From NCBI GenBank assembly GCA_032622095.1, contig CP136063.1:61767897-61831896 (forward strand): a stretch of DNA of 64,000 nucleotides. Direction: 5' to 3'. This document shows, piece after piece, positions 1 through 11,934 of this stretch. Position 1 is the first letter of the stretch, and every line of letters starts with the position of its first letter. Origin of the DNA: Siphonodentalium dalli. Lineage: Eukaryota; Mollusca; Scaphopoda; Gadilida; Siphonodentaliidae. The notes beneath the pieces were generated by a model. That model made no database searches and was not told the DNA's origin. It saw only the letters and a list, made by a program, of their open reading frames with translations. A program made the translations under genes and the position numbers.

Positions 1-1050
1 ACTGTTTTTGCATTAGATGGGAAATAATCACACAAACAAGTGACACAAATGTCATATCTCCAGCGATATTTTACAATTATTCGTGCTATAAGTATGTCCA
101 ACAGGAGCCAAATCGGATGCTTCATGTTGTCCACTTGGCTTCTGTTTTGTGTTTGTAACTTCTAAAATGTGTGCTATATGGTCGTATCTCCATGTTAGTC
201 ACGTGATCATATGGGTAAATTTTCATAATGTAGAATTGGCATTTTTAGTTCATAGACACATGCGATTGCCACCATATTTAGCTTAATCTGCATTTATTAG
301 CACAATTTTCATTACAGCACAGAAACCAATCGTCGTTGGCGTACCCAAATGGTCTTATCTCCAAACAAGTTATAGCGTTTTAAAAGATAACGAGGGAGTA
401 AACATAAAAAATATGTGGTTCAATGGACAGCTAATGTCAGTTGTCATTGGGATAAATACAACAATACGCCATGCTTTCTCAACATTAGTAGAAATGTTGT
501 CTGAAATCCTCAACCTTCATTTTCTCGGAAAGTTGAAAATGTGTGTTACGACACTATAACACTGATGCCACGAAATATTAACTATTCGGGCTCGGCCATC
601 ATTTCGTTTCACTTGCGGTACACGTCTCGATAGTCGCAACAGAGGTTGATCCAGAATAAGTAAGCAGAGTGCGATTTTGACTTCAGCATACCCTATCGGA
701 TATCTGATAAAATCAGCTCTGAGAAAACTTTAAGATCCGAGATGGCATCAAATAGGGCCCTCCGACAACAATAGAAGTCATAAGTATAGGATATTTGTGC
801 TTTGATTGCTTTACGAAAAAAATTGTACGTGAATATTTATCTCTTATTGAATACAGTATTGTTTTAATGTGGACTATGTATGAAAAATCATATTCCCTAA
901 CCTCTTAAGAAGGTTACCAAAACATGAATGTGTCCGATTTATAACTAGGTTGAGATACACTGAAAAAACTCTTTAGTTAGACGATTTGCATAGAAAGTAA
1001 AACATAACGACTATAAATTTCCGCTAAACGGATTGTGAACGCACATTTTT
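1..1050. other. non-coding, nothing recognised
   Basis: AT-rich sequence without a convincing open frame, tandem repeat or recognisable element on either strand. No splice-supported exon could be argued. Confidence 0.5.
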
Positions 1051-1059
1051 GGAACTAGC

Positions 1060-1560
1060 TGAACTAAATGTAGCCCATGTACATTGTACAGTTCTGTCCA
1101 TTTCTTGTTGATATTTGACTGGAATCCCAATGGCGATTTTTGTGGAATTTTACACCGCGTTCTGTAAAATCGAATTTTTCAGGGTGTAGATGAGTCTGGG
1201 ACCCCATTTATGGTATTTTTCATTGCTCCAATGCTGCATTAACATGAATAAGACTAACCGAAATCACCAATCGGAACCATTATCAAACAACAGGAACTGA
1301 ACTTTAAGATATTAGGCAAAAACTTCAAATTTTCGAGTTTAGGCCGCCATCTTGGCGGCCATCTGGGGCGAGGGGTTCCATTTTTTATGGATAGGTGGCA
1401 TGCATGATACTTTACCTTCGCAAAATGTCTACATTTGTATACATATCACTGGGGTGAAACTGTTTCACCAGAATCGATTCTATCGCTATTTCCGTTCCGA
1501 CCCTATTGTTACATTTTACTGATTTTTCGACCATTTTGAATGACAAAATATGTACATCAT
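1060..1560. repeat. dispersed repeat related to the foldback arms
   Basis: About 1,130-1,370 reads like a diverged copy of the arm sequence seen at 14,276-14,510: both have a run about ACCGC(G/A)TTCTGTAAAATC, a following GGACCCCA and a later GGCGGCCAT. A motif at about 1,452-1,490 (GTGAAACTGTTTCACCAG followed by ATCGATTCTATCGC) returns in reverse complement at 3,968-4,003. This is an old transposable-element fragment of unassigned class. Confidence 0.45.
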
Positions 1561-2386
1561 TCAGAAAAATGGTAAGTATATAGTTTTAAAATAGTTCTCC
1601 ACACATACTTCAGTGGGTCTAGATCCAGGAAACATTCATTTCAATGTTTCAGAATGGAAACTCTCCATATCACATATTAATGTAAATTTATGTGATGATC
1701 AGTCGTATTGTGTTGATAATTTTGCAAAACTTCATCTTAACCTTCGAAATAGTATGTATGAAACAAGAGAGGATCTCGTCAGTTTCAACACGATTTATAT
1801 TTGGTCATATAAGCTCAATCTTGACACATCAAACTATTTGAAAATGTAAAAAACAATCAGTAAAACGCGTAATTGCATAGTAACAGGTGGGTTCCGACTC
1901 TATAATGTTTGGTTCCGAGTCTTTCTCACCCCAAATTGATAGATTCCGGTTCCATTGCCGGTTCAATCGACACGAAATGACTCTGATTTTAAAACAAGAG
2001 TAATGCAATAAAAATGGACATGGAGCTTCAAAACTTATTTTGGATCCGCCGAAGCTTATGTATGTTTCTTGACTATTTGCGTCAAACATTTATACAGTTA
2101 AATTTCAATCGTAAGATCATCATATGCCGATAGCTTATAGTCACACACTTACATATCTCTATTTCCCGAGAATCAGATGATATTATTGCAAGAAGAAGTT
2201 TGCCGTGGGTGACAATCACGTTAGACATTTTGTAGATTCTCATCCTGATGATTAACTTGTTATTCTAGTGGGAGAAGATGACGTTGAGTCATTGGGTGGA
2301 AACCATAGATACAGAATCGTTCGTTTTAGGGTGCAAGGGAAGGAACTGAGACAGGGCGATGAAAAATTCTAGCTGAACGAAGAAAC
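1561..2386. other. non-coding, nothing recognised
   Basis: Short open frames occur here (for example 1,613-1,849 plus), but they have no recognisable composition or motif and look like chance frames in AT-rich DNA. Confidence 0.4.
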
Positions 2387-3110
2387 ATGTCGCTTAAAGT
2401 TGTGTCTGCGGCAGAAGTAAGTCCATGTGCCAAAGTTTCAAAAAAGAACACACAAATGAAGGATGTTAATTCCAGGAGGTCATTATTTACCGACACGATC
2501 GACTCCAATATTAATGTAGATTGCTGCGACCCAGTTAACGAGATATCTGCAATAGTGGACGAGATAACTGGCCTCTTACCAGAAATAATACACCAATTAA
2601 AAGACGCAGACAGGTTGCCAGACTGGATGTCTTTTCTTCAACAATTAACCTCGGGTACATTCTCTATAAATAATGTCTATTTTCAGCTATTTCTAGATGT
2701 TGTACGATTTCTTGAATCCGAGGGTGCAAAAGCATGCGATATACTCCGGAGGTAAAACTGTTCTGGGCCGTTGGCTGCAGACTATTTCATTCTGAATTCA
2801 TTCGGTTTATGGGAGGGACGAAATGTGCAGGGTTCCAGGATTGGGAAAGTGTTGCTACAAGATGCCCGAATTAACTTTGTGTGCCCCAGTTTAAAAACAC
2901 TTAGGACAAAATTAATTTATCCAGAGAGTGAATGCAACAAACCAGGAATCATTGGTCAAAATATAGAACATTTTAAAACTGCAGCCACAAACGACGTCTC
3001 GTATAAACTTTGTTTATATGTGAAAAGGATTGCAATGGGCTTTGGGACACAGCTTGGAGAGACTGATTTATTTGGGCAGCTTTGGTGGGCGTGCTGGTTG
3101 CAGCCGGTGT
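2387..3110 (+). pseudogene. frameshifted relic of an uncharacterised invertebrate protein
   Basis: The reading passes through at least three frame changes. Frame one (2,387 to about 2,735) gives an acidic helical segment with WMSFLQQLTSGTF and FQLFLDVVRF. The frame starting at 2,734 continues it with RYTPEVKLFWAVGCRLFH and FIRFMGGTKCAG, then meets TAA at 2,872-2,874. The first frame resumes at about 2,862 with INFVCPSLKTLR and later LCLYVKRIAMGFGTQLGETD. This order resembles an uncharacterised family I recall from cnidarian and mollusc genomes, possibly transposon-derived, in which a WLTFLRQ-like stretch is followed by FLRFMSG and INFAVP-like stretches. I cannot name it. Downstream of about 3,110 (another frame, to 3,402) similarity is unclear. 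Confidence 0.45.
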
Positions 3111-4400
3111 GGTGAAGGTGTTTACTGAATTAAGTCCATCGCCGACCTCCATCACATCATCATTGGGGGGCGCTGCCTCGGCCTGTGTCACCAGATCGAT
3201 GGATAAATCAAGTAAGAACAGCGAGTCCCACATGATCAACATCGCGCCACCGATTCCAATGTACATTCTGAAGGAAAACAAATTCAAAAGTTTTGGAGGC
3301 AATCTTTATAACGATATGAATTCAAAAGCCATATATATCCAAAACTGGTACATTAGACTGCAAAAGGACCATAATCTCATCGCGCTATTCAATAAACATT
3401 AGTGGCCATTTAGGTTACCCGTTCCTTGCTGTCATGGTTTGTCATAACTGGCAAAATGAAGCTGGGCAGCCTGAGAAAACAAGCGTCGATCGAATAGAAC
3501 CGGCTCTTTAGAAGGGACGATAGAATCGATCTAGAACATGAAAGTCACAAATGAGTCGGAACATTTTTCACTATTTTTGACGGTTCATTTAGATTCTTAT
3601 TCTGCTGCGGGAATCTTGGGAGATAGTTTCATTACACTCTGTCACCATCAAGGTATACGTCCTGATAATTTCCGACTGGATTTACAGGCGAATAGACAAA
3701 ATTTGCAGCGTCGAATGATACATTGAATTTACATGGGAAATGCAAACGCTCGAGTTGCATGGTCTAAATGTGTGGATATATGCACGTAACGGAACATCGA
3801 TTGCATAAATATTGTTACTGAATTGCTATAAACCTTTCGTAGATCAATACTAATAGTTTAAAACTTACCTTTGTGTCATGTTTTTGTGAAAATGGCGCCC
3901 AAAACTTTCTAGAAAAAGTTAAAAAGTCAAAATGGAGTCGGATCTCAACGCCGACAGAGACGGAACAAACGGGCGATAGAATCGATCCTGGTGAAACAGT
4001 TTCCCCCCGTGCATATGGCAACATTTGTTCTCACTATAATCGAATCAATCTCAGTCATAGTCTTTTTGATTAAGGGCGGCCATGTTTGACGCCATCTTGG
4101 ATCCTGGATTTTCCCCACAGCGGATTTAGGATATGTCGTAGCAGAGATTCTCCAGCGTCGAATGACACCAAGATCGCTTCTTCTGAGTCAACCCCTTTTT
4201 TTGCGTACCACGACCACACTGCTATTTCAACAATACCTCGTGCACAATTGATACTGTATAACATATTTAAAAACAAGTATAATGTGCGCTGCTGTATGTT
4301 ATATTTTCAACATTCCCTACGATGTCAGATGCATCATATTTTTTGACACTGGTGCATTTTGACACAAATAGCCTGGCATATATTCATACTTCAGTGATTT
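3111..4400. repeat. degraded repeat DNA with an inverted segment
   Basis: Bases 3,968-4,003 carry the reverse complement of the GTGAAACTGTTTCACC-type motif of 1,452-1,490, and GGCGGCCAT lies outside both copies (1,342-1,365 and 4,076-4,085). This suggests loosely preserved inverted arms enclosing the relic gene at 2.4-3.1 kb. Open frames here are short and unconvincing. Confidence 0.35.
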
Positions 4401-5439
4401 TCTAACAGAAATGAATTATTTTTTTTAATATTTTGAACTCATTTAGTCATCCATTAAAACGAAACCAAAACGAGATTACGAAATGTTTTTGTTTTTCTGA
4501 GACAGTTGATCAAACAATACAACAGCCCTAAGATTAACTTGGATGAACGATTGCGCAGTATCTATACCTGCATGAATTGCATATGTTGTGGATTGTGTCC
4601 GCTGTGTATGAGATGTGTAACCTTGTTTTGATTGATTTTAATAAGAATAGTTTGCACATGCAAAGAGGGAAACGCGTGCAACACTAAAATAGATTCGGAA
4701 AGACCGTGAATCCGTACCCTCTAACAAATTAATAATATATACACATTTGATAAATTCTGTTTATATATGAATACAGTGTTTTAGGTTGTCAATCTAATGC
4801 ATATTCAGGTATTTTTCTATGTTTAAAATTTTTTTTTATTTGAACAGTGAATTATTTCATACTTGTGAGAAATTTCGGTAGGAGGGTATTCCGAGTTTTT
4901 AGTCACGTGATGTTTACAATCCATTTTGTCAAAGTTTGCCTTCGATTTGTCCGTTTTGATCGCGTGGTTCTGCTGACTTGTGGGGGATCTCCGGGGTTGG
5001 TTGATTTGGGGAATCGACATCTAGTCACCCTGGGCTGTGATCAGTGGGTGGGTTCCTCGGATTGAGTACTTCAATATAATACACAATGTTTTAAGTAATC
5101 AGTTTGTATTAAAATTTGGCTGTCTCTTATATGTGACTGGAATAACGTCAATAAAAGAAATGGAATGCTTGCCATTTGTAATCATGTGGGAATTTTAGTC
5201 CATCATACTTTGCATCATTGGGATACCTGGGATAAAACCACAGATGGACAGAAGCAAACTTTATGATTTATTCATTTGGTCATTTCAGTTAAGTATGACA
5301 TCAATTACAACCTATCATATATTGAAAGATAGTATGAATTTAAAAGCTGAATGAGAGTACTATCTGTTGAGAGTTCAATAAAAAATAAAATAAAATAATA
5401 GTATTAGTGAATAATATGTCAGGTCAGGTGCTCTTCGCT
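4401..5439. other. non-coding, nothing recognised
   Basis: AT-rich. A slightly GC-richer patch at 4,850-5,065 has overlapping open frames on both strands but no recognisable domain. Confidence 0.45.
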
Positions 5440-5916
5440 TAAATCTTTTCGGTTGTTGGAGGTAGTAATATCTTGCTGCACAGCTGACATTGATATGGAA
5501 TGATTCAGTGTGTTTTCATGTGTATATTCAAGGTACAATGTTAAGAGAACCCATTCTCACACATGCAACATGTATATAGAGTTTCTCCCGGGCGGATCCT
5601 TGCGTGTTTAGCTAACTACGCTTAATCTTGTCTCACAAATAACACAAGTATATGGCGTTTCACTTGTATGTATCCTATTGTGTGCAACCGGCTGACCCTC
5701 ACAAATGAATTCGTTCTCACAAGCATCACCCGTATATGGTAACAATGAATTCCTTCTCATAAGCATCGCCTCTATATGGTAACTTATCATTATGGATTCC
5801 CATGTGTCAAGTCAGATAAACAGACTATTTTGTTTCACAAACATCGCATCTAAACGGACGATATCCTATTTGGATCTTCACATGTTGTGTCTCTCGTTAG
5901 CTTTAAATCAAGTCAC
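5440..5916 (-). pseudogene. zinc-finger locus A, decayed 3' tail
   Basis: Read on the minus strand, this segment contains remnants of C2H2 units, with pieces such as RIHTSETPYTCVIC at about 5,630-5,690. It is interrupted by stops and lost cysteines. It aligns in order with the tails of locus B (32,985-33,250) and locus C (54,058-54,300), which share a GTATATGGCGTTTCACTTG stretch, so it is the homologous end of the same ancestral gene and not random repeat. Confidence 0.6.
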
Positions 5917-6776
5917 TCACTTAAACGGCGTTTCACCCATCTGGATCCTCATGTGAAAGATTAGACTAGTCTTCCTCGTGAATTTCTTCTGACAGAGGCC
6001 ACAATTATAGGGCATTGGATCTGTGTGTATTTTCGCGTGTTTGGCGAGGCTTCCTTTTTTACTTAATCCGTTCTGACAAATATCACATTTATGTGGCGTC
6101 TCTCCCATGTGGATCCTCGTGTGCACAATCAAATCACCAATATGAGAGAATCCTTTTTGACAAGTATCACACTTGTATGATTTCTCCCCCGTGTGGATCT
6201 TCATGTGTACAGTCAAATGACTTATCGCAGTGAATTCTTTCTGACAAATATCACATTTATATGGATTCCCACCCGTGTGGATCCTCATGTGTACAGTCAA
6301 ATGACTCATCTCGGTGAATCCTTTATGACAAATATCACATTTATATGGTTTCTCGCCCGTGTGGATCCTCTTGTGTAGAGTCAAATAACTCATCGTAGCG
6401 AATCCTTTATGACAACTATAACACTGATATGGTTTCCCGCCCGTGTGGATCCTCATGTGCACAGTCAGACTACTCTTCTGTGTGAATCCTTTCAGAAAAT
6501 ATCACACTTATATGGATTCTCGCCCATGTGGATTCTCTTGTGAGCAGTCAAATTACTCATCTGAGTGAATCCCTTCTGACAAATATCACACTTATACTTA
6601 TTTGGTTTCTCTCCCGTGTGGATCCTCTTTTGTACAGCCAATTGACTCATCTGAATGACTCCTTTCTGACAAACATCACACTTACATGACTTCTTTCCCG
6701 TATGGATCCTCTTTTGTACAGTTAAATTACCCATCTGAGTGAATCCTTTCTGACAAATATCACATTTAAATGGTTT
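5917..6776 (-). pseudogene. zinc-finger locus A, 3' half of array with frameshift
   Basis: Continuation of the 6,777-7,616 array beyond an in-frame TAG at 6,777-6,779, which replaces the Glu of a TGEKP linker. About four fingers follow to 6,492, two of them with the first zinc-binding His changed to Gln (LTVQKRIH, LAVQKRIH). The frame is then lost by a 1-base deletion in the CDICQKGF codons at about 6,495-6,500. The next frame (5,917-6,462) carries six more units, ending with a CGLCQKKF finger whose last His is Gln. That final unit corresponds to the last finger of locus B (CGICQKEF), so 5,917 is probably near the true C-terminus. Confidence 0.65.
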
Positions 6777-7616
6777 CTAGCCCGTGTGGATTTCCTGGTG
6801 CACAGTCAATTGACTCATCCAAGTGAATCCTTTCTGACAAATATCACACTTATATGGTTTCTCACCCGTGTGGATCCTCATGTGCACAATCAGACTACTC
6901 ATCTGGGTGAATCCTTTCTGACAAATATCACATTTATATGGTTTCTCTCCCGTATGGATCCTCTTGTGCACAGTCAATTGACTCGTCCGAGTGAATCCTT
7001 TCTGACAAATATCACACTGGTATGGTTTCTCACCCGTGTGGATCCTCTTGTGTACAGTCAAATAACTCATATGGGTGAATCCTTTCTGACAAATATCACA
7101 CTTATATGGTTTCTCACCCGTGTGGATCCTCATGTGTCTAGTCAAATGACTCATCAGAGCGAATCCTTTCTGACAAATATCACATTTATATGGTTTCTCG
7201 CCCGTATGGATCATCGTGTGTACAGTCAAATTACTCTTCGAAGTAAATTCGTTCTGACAAATATCACACTTATATGGGTTCTCGCCCGCGTGGATCCTCT
7301 TGTGTACAGTCAAATTACTCATATGGGTGAATCCTTTCTGACAAATATCACATTTATATGGTTTCTCGCCCGTGTGGATCCTCTTGTGTACAGTCAAATT
7401 ACTTATGTCAGTGAAACCTTTCTGACAACTATCACATCTATATGGTTTCTCGCCCGTGTGGATCCTCATGTGTGAAGTCAAATTACTCATCCGAGTGAAT
7501 CCTTTCTGACAAATATCACATTTATATGGTTTCTCTCCCGCGTGGATCATCTTGTGTAAATTCAAATGACTCATCCCCGAGAATCCTTTCTGACAAATAT
7601 TACATTGATGTGCCAT
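6777..7616 (-). CDS. C2H2 zinc-finger array A, ten fingers
   Basis: Open frame of 279 residues made entirely of ten consecutive C2H2 fingers (C-x2-C-x12-H-x3-H) joined by canonical TGEKPY-type linkers. Arrays like this bind DNA in the nucleus, typically as transcription factors. Fingers are nearly identical outside the recognition helix; helix positions -1 and 3 vary (Q/R/D/H/S/L/W and N/H/Y/Q/S), while position 6 is mostly Val. The first Met sits where Lys of a TGEKP linker would be, and the frame stays open upstream into transposon sequence (7,633-7,760), so this is not a credible start; any real N-terminal exon is missing or elsewhere. No KRAB, BTB or SCAN-type domain is visible. The array ends at an in-frame TAG inside a linker. 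It could be an exon of a live gene with a shortened product, or a pseudogene. Confidence 0.6.
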   Translation of the reverse strand: MAHQCNICQKGFSGMSHLNLHKMIHAGEKPYKCDICQKGFTRMSNLTSHMRIHTGEKPYRCDSCQKGFTDISNLTVHKRIHTGEKPYKCDICQKGFTHMSNLTVHKRIHAGENPYKCDICQNEFTSKSNLTVHTMIHTGEKPYKCDICQKGFALMSHLTRHMRIHTGEKPYKCDICQKGFTHMSYLTVHKRIHTGEKPYQCDICQKGFTRTSQLTVHKRIHTGEKPYKCDICQKGFTQMSSLIVHMRIHTGEKPYKCDICQKGFTWMSQLTVHQEIHTG

Positions 7617-7632
7617 CTCTCCTGTTTCTTTA

Positions 7633-7756
7633 ATAAAAGAAATAAAATCAATATTAATTGATAGAATCGTTACTGGGCAGGGATTTCCATCTCTTACGTA
7701 TTATTTAATACACAGGAAACTATATAATATTTGTTATTCAAAGAGATAATCCATCT
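7633..7756. mobile_element. single arm of a TTAA foldback MITE (family 1)
   Basis: Matches the right arm of the complete copies at 33,657-34,165 and 41,631-42,149: AATATTAATTGATAGAA, then CAGGGATTTCC in place of CAGGGGTCTTC, ending GAGATAATCCATCT next to TTAA at 7,757-7,760. The left arm is absent. The array A frame opens directly beside it, so array A was probably truncated at, or rearranged through, this element. Confidence 0.6.
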
Positions 7757-7796
7757 TTAAGATTATAAACTCCCATTATTTTACTAGTCTCTTTGG

Positions 7797-8290
7797 TATA
7801 AAACAAAACATCTCTGTTTGTTAGTTTTAGCTCCTTTATCCACAAGAAGGTAAATAGGCAAGCGATGAGTTATGTCTTCCACAAAAAATACCAGCGGTAA
7901 ATGATGAGATGATAGTTGGAGAATATAATGTCAATGAGGGTTGCACGACATTCTATTATTCTTGTGGGTTTAGTTATTGTTCGTAGAAACATAAATGACT
8001 TCCATCGGTTTGAGACATTCTTATGGCATTATCAGTATTTATGTTCATGTTGCAATCTCCCACCAGGAAACAATATTTTTTCTCCTTATATGTATTTAGT
8101 TAGTTAGTAATGTTTCAAGTTTTTCAAGAAAGATATTGACGTCAGAATGTGGGCATCCAAGTTGATTCTTGTTTATATGATCACGGATTTCAATAAATAA
8201 GCTTTCAAAGATTTTCATGAATATAGATAAGTCTGATCGAACTTGTGCTTTAATGTTATCATTAACATAAATTCCAACCCACCCTCTTCT
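7797..8290 (-). pseudogene. LINE endonuclease (APE-type) relic, copy 1
   Basis: Across several frames the minus strand reads in order: GIYVNDNI and ESLFIEI (about 8,180-8,285), SDVNIFLEKLETLL (about 8,110-8,150), FLVGDCNMNIN (about 8,040-8,075), ITKPTRI followed by ATLIDIIFSN (about 7,930-7,985), and EDITHRLPIYLL (about 7,850-7,885). This is the normal order of an exonuclease-endonuclease-phosphatase domain from an APE-type LINE, including the GDFN-like strand, here GDCN. Frameshifts and stops break it. The plus-strand frame at 7,916-8,107 is its antisense shadow. A second copy lies at 37,412-37,905. Confidence 0.75.
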
Positions 8291-9014
8291 CTGTCATTCC
8301 TATTGTTTTCATATAAACAGTAACTCCCCGTTTTGTCGGTCCATTGGAGAATCAGCTGTCAGTCAAGATTCAATAACACCTATTAACGAACCAAAGCCGG
8401 ACGATTGGGTCGTATATAGACTATACATGCACATGTATCTGATATTGTGACGTCACCAATTATTATCTAATACGACGCTGTTGTTTTGAATTTCGGGAGC
8501 GCGAATGTCGCACAGTAGATCGGTGGGGTTGAAGCATTAATGTCGTAATCGGATGCCAAGATGCCAACCCAAATCAGTCGACCTGCAACATTCTCCTATT
8601 TATATAAACATCATAAAATAATTTATTTGTGTTCATTTATAAGGGAAAGTAGGTCCATACTGAATTTCTAACGGGTCTACCCCGGCACTCTACTGGATCA
8701 AATCATCGGACCCTAGGAAGTTTTAATATTTTTTTAAATAAACTAGAATCCAACTCTCAGTATAAAAAATCTTGTGTTGAGAACAATAATGTTCTGAGGA
8801 GTAGACCGATTTACTGTCACAATTGCGAGTTTATTATTTATTTGGGTACCGGTATTTTAGGCCCGTTGTGTACATGTATGACACGCCAAACACGGGTCGT
8901 GCTATCTTAGCTTGGCTTGACATTGGCCCGTCTCTGGCACTTGTCACGTTTGTTTGATTTATACATCGAGCCATTTTAGCATACCGGTATCTGATACAAA
9001 ATTATGTCTGCTAT
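8291..9014. repeat. cluster spacer block 1, non-coding
   Basis: Nearly collinear with 37,906-39,110, except that about 480 bp present at 38,075-38,555 is missing here. Shared markers include GTCGTATATAGACTATACAT, TAATACGACGCTG and TACCGGTATTTTAGGCCCG. No coding potential seen. Confidence 0.7.
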
Positions 9015-9154
9015 AATTAGAGCTTGAGCTGCATGTAGACCCCCTCCCCCCTATGCGGATTTTTGGTGGTTATGATATCTTTGTGGAACTATATCAGTCC
9101 TTCAGTTTGCCGGTTGTTTGCCATCTGACGATGGGGGCTGTATAGAGTTATCGG

Positions 9155-10345
9155 TCTTTGAATTCAAGATGGCCGCCAACGTTGAATATCTAACCAGGTA
9201 AATTTCAATTCGCAATTAATCAGGAAGTTTATGAGGTATTACGTCGTGCGATATGCCATTCTATTGATAATTGAGTACTCCTTATTTATTTGTAGGAATA
9301 AATTTCATATATTTAAAATGGCCGCCAAAATGGCCACCGGAAGTGGAAAATGTGACACTTTTTCACTAATATCTTCTATATCAGTTTCTGCTGTTTAGAA
9401 CTGATTGAGAATTGTGACTTTATTTTGTATTGTTTATATTAACAGATCATTGAGGCAATGAAATAAGAAATTCTTTGGGTCCTAGGCCCTTCCGATCCCT
9501 CAAAAATTTGACTTTACAGGAAGCGGTATAAAATTTTCACAAAAAAATCACAATTGGGATTCTAGTCACATTTCAACAAGGAATGAGCAGAACTGTGCTA
9601 TGTAAGTGAGACATACCATTACCCGTGAATATTCCAAGTCATTGGAACCAAAATTGTTACTTTGGATAAAAATGGCCGCCAAAATATGGAAAATTGTAAA
9701 TATTGTAAATATATTGCCCCAGCGTTCACTGCAATCGCTTACAATCTGTGGTTGATGAAGTAAATTGGCTATTCTGACTTATATCCATTGAAAACTAACA
9801 TGTATGATTCATCTTGGTTAAGTTTTAGTATTGTAACCACTGACATTACCAGAAATATTGGATTTTACTCTCACACACTTGACATAAATATCGGCAAAAA
9901 TTCACTGTGGTCATTTTTATTAAAAGTAAACTGTAACTAACTTTGATATGAACGGTGTTTATCGTTTTGATCTAATGTAAATGTGTCACACTAAGGTCAT
10001 TATAGAGCAAATTACTCAAGATGACTTCCAAAATGGCAACCAACTTGGGTAAAAAGTTCATTGTTCACATATATCCGGAACATTATTGTCTGCTGTTCCG
10101 AAAAGTTAGCAAATTGTAACTTACTTGGTTATTATGCATGTTAGGTAATCAACTAACAACTAAATATTATTGGCTGTCCCGGTTCCTAATGGGCCATGAC
10201 AAATTCATTTTAAAGTTGATTATGGAATTTTGCCGAAAACCTCTTTTGGGATTCTGGCCACTTTGAATCTTTGAAACGGAACTAAGATGAACCATAATCT
10301 GTGGTGACTATTCTGGCTATTTTGACTCATTAGGATAAAATTGAT
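9155..10345 (+). repeat. left inverted arm of the foldback element
   Basis: Pairs in reverse complement with 13,495-14,685. Anchor pairs in order: CAAGATGGCCGCCAA (9,166) with its complement at 14,648; GGCCACCGGAAGT (9,334) with 14,496; TCACAATTGGGATTC (9,548) with 14,276; CAGAAATATTGGATTT (9,850) with 13,990; TTTGAAACGGAACT (10,271) with 13,545. The arms are diverged by substitutions and small indels. GGCCGCCA triplets recur within the arm. Confidence 0.8.
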
Positions 10346-10399
10346 CACCTCGATACAAGAGGGGGGTCAATGTGGTAGCCCGTGAGTTACTGCAATGTC

Positions 10400-11096
10400 A
10401 TAGGTGAGGTGAATCAGTATAATGGAGTTATTTTATTATCACGAATGATGTGAACAGATATACAAGGAATGTCTATATGATCGTGAGTGGGATGTCCATT
10501 GTGAGATGTATATATATATACAAGTAGTGGCCGTATGGTAATGTGTGAGCTGAATATGTTTACATGGAGTGACTGTATGGTTGTATGGTTATGTGTGGAT
10601 GTACGGGTAACACGATGTGGCTGTACGGACAATGATATTGTGTGCGGATATAACGGGAGTAGCTACAATGTCATATATGTGTTGTGTATGTATATATGGA
10701 GTGACCATGGTCATTGGTGGGATGTATAGGTGTATATTTGGTGGCTGTATTGCCACATGTGGGTGACCATGTATACATCTGGTGTCTATGTGACCATGGG
10801 TGGGGTATATCGATAAATAGGGAGTGGTTGGATGAATATGTGTAATGTGTATAGGTGTACATGGACTGACAGCACGGTCATGAACATACATGCCTCAGTA
10901 TATCTGGGTGGTCGTTGGCGAGCGTGTATGTATATAGGGAGTGCCGTGGTGGTAACGGGTGGGATGTATATTTATATATGTCGTGGATGTATATTGTCAT
11001 CGGTGGATGTATAGGTATACAGGGATTAACTGTATGATCATGGATGGTGTGTATGAGTACACAGCGAGTGACTGAATTGTCATGTGTGGGGTATAT
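10400..11096. repeat. 42-bp minisatellite, segment 1
   Basis: Degenerate tandem repeat with consensus near GTATATGTATACATGGAGTG then ACTGTATGGTCATGGGTGG. The period is clearest at 12,941-13,109, where successive units start at 12,941, 12,983, 13,025, 13,067 and 13,109, exactly 42 bp apart. Because 42 is a multiple of three, minus-strand frames stay open across many units and read as His-rich 14-residue repeats. No start, splice or domain evidence supports real coding. Confidence 0.7.
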
Positions 11097-11269
11097 TGAT
11101 TGATTGATTGGGGTTTATTGTCGCTTTAGCCACTAAGGCCATATCACGACATTGCCAGTTTTAGTGGTGGAGGAAATCCGCACACTTGCGACTAATCTAA
11201 CAGTGATTTCAATGGCTGATAAACTCGTCAACCATGTGCGGCAAACCACCGGCCATCGGCGAGTAACTG
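11097..11269 (-). mobile_element. SINE or LINE 3' end with (CAAT)n tail
   Basis: On the minus strand it ends in AATAAACCCCAATCAATCAA, a short-repeat tail typical of non-LTR elements that do not use poly(A). GTGTGGGGT occurs just outside both ends (11,084-11,092 and 11,270-11,278), a plausible target duplication, though the host minisatellite itself contains similar words. No tRNA-like A and B boxes were identified. Confidence 0.5.
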
Positions 11270-11934
11270 GTGTGGGGTGTATATAAAAGTCTGGAATGTA
11301 TAATTGATCATGTGTGAAAAGTATTAGTACACCTGGAAGGACTTTATTGTCATTGGTGATGTGTATATGTACACCTGGAGTGACTCTATGGGCATGTTTG
11401 TGTTGCATATGTATATATCGAGTGGCTATATTACCATGGGTATGGTGAATAGGTATACAGGGAGTGACTGTGTCGCAATTAATGAAATGAATAGGTGTAC
11501 AAGGAGTGACCGTGTGATCACCAATGTGGTGAATATGTATACACGGAGTGAAATGGGTAAGGTGTAGGAGTATACCTGGTGTGCATGTATGGTGACTCAT
11601 TGTCATATGTTATGTGTACGGGTATACGCCAAGTGGTTGTATGGTCATTGAGCGAGGGGTATATATGTATAACACGTGTGACTATATGACCATTGTTGAG
11701 GTGCATATGTATACCTGGAGTCACTCTATGGTTATGCGTGAGGTGTATATGCTTATCTTGAGTGGCTATTTCGCAATTGGCGTGGCTAGTAGATATGCAG
11801 GGATTGACCGTATGACCAATGGTGATGTGAATATGTGTACCTGTAGTCACTGTATGATCATGAATGTGGTGAATACATGGAGTGGCTATATGGTCATGGA
11901 TCAGGTGTAACAGTTTACATGGTGTACATGTATG
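11270..11934. repeat. 42-bp minisatellite, segment 2
   Basis: Continuation of the same degenerate 42-bp repeat, interrupted at 11,935 by a hAT-like insertion. Minus-strand frames spanning it (11,133-11,606; 11,518-12,201) are products of the period, and the second runs on into the inserted element. Confidence 0.65.

Noticed and set aside
6786-7475. 229-codon plus-strand frame across zinc-finger array A, and similar plus-strand frames over arrays B and C
   Set aside because: They are antisense shadows: the 84-bp finger period keeps several frames open, and only the minus strand has the Cys/His pattern.
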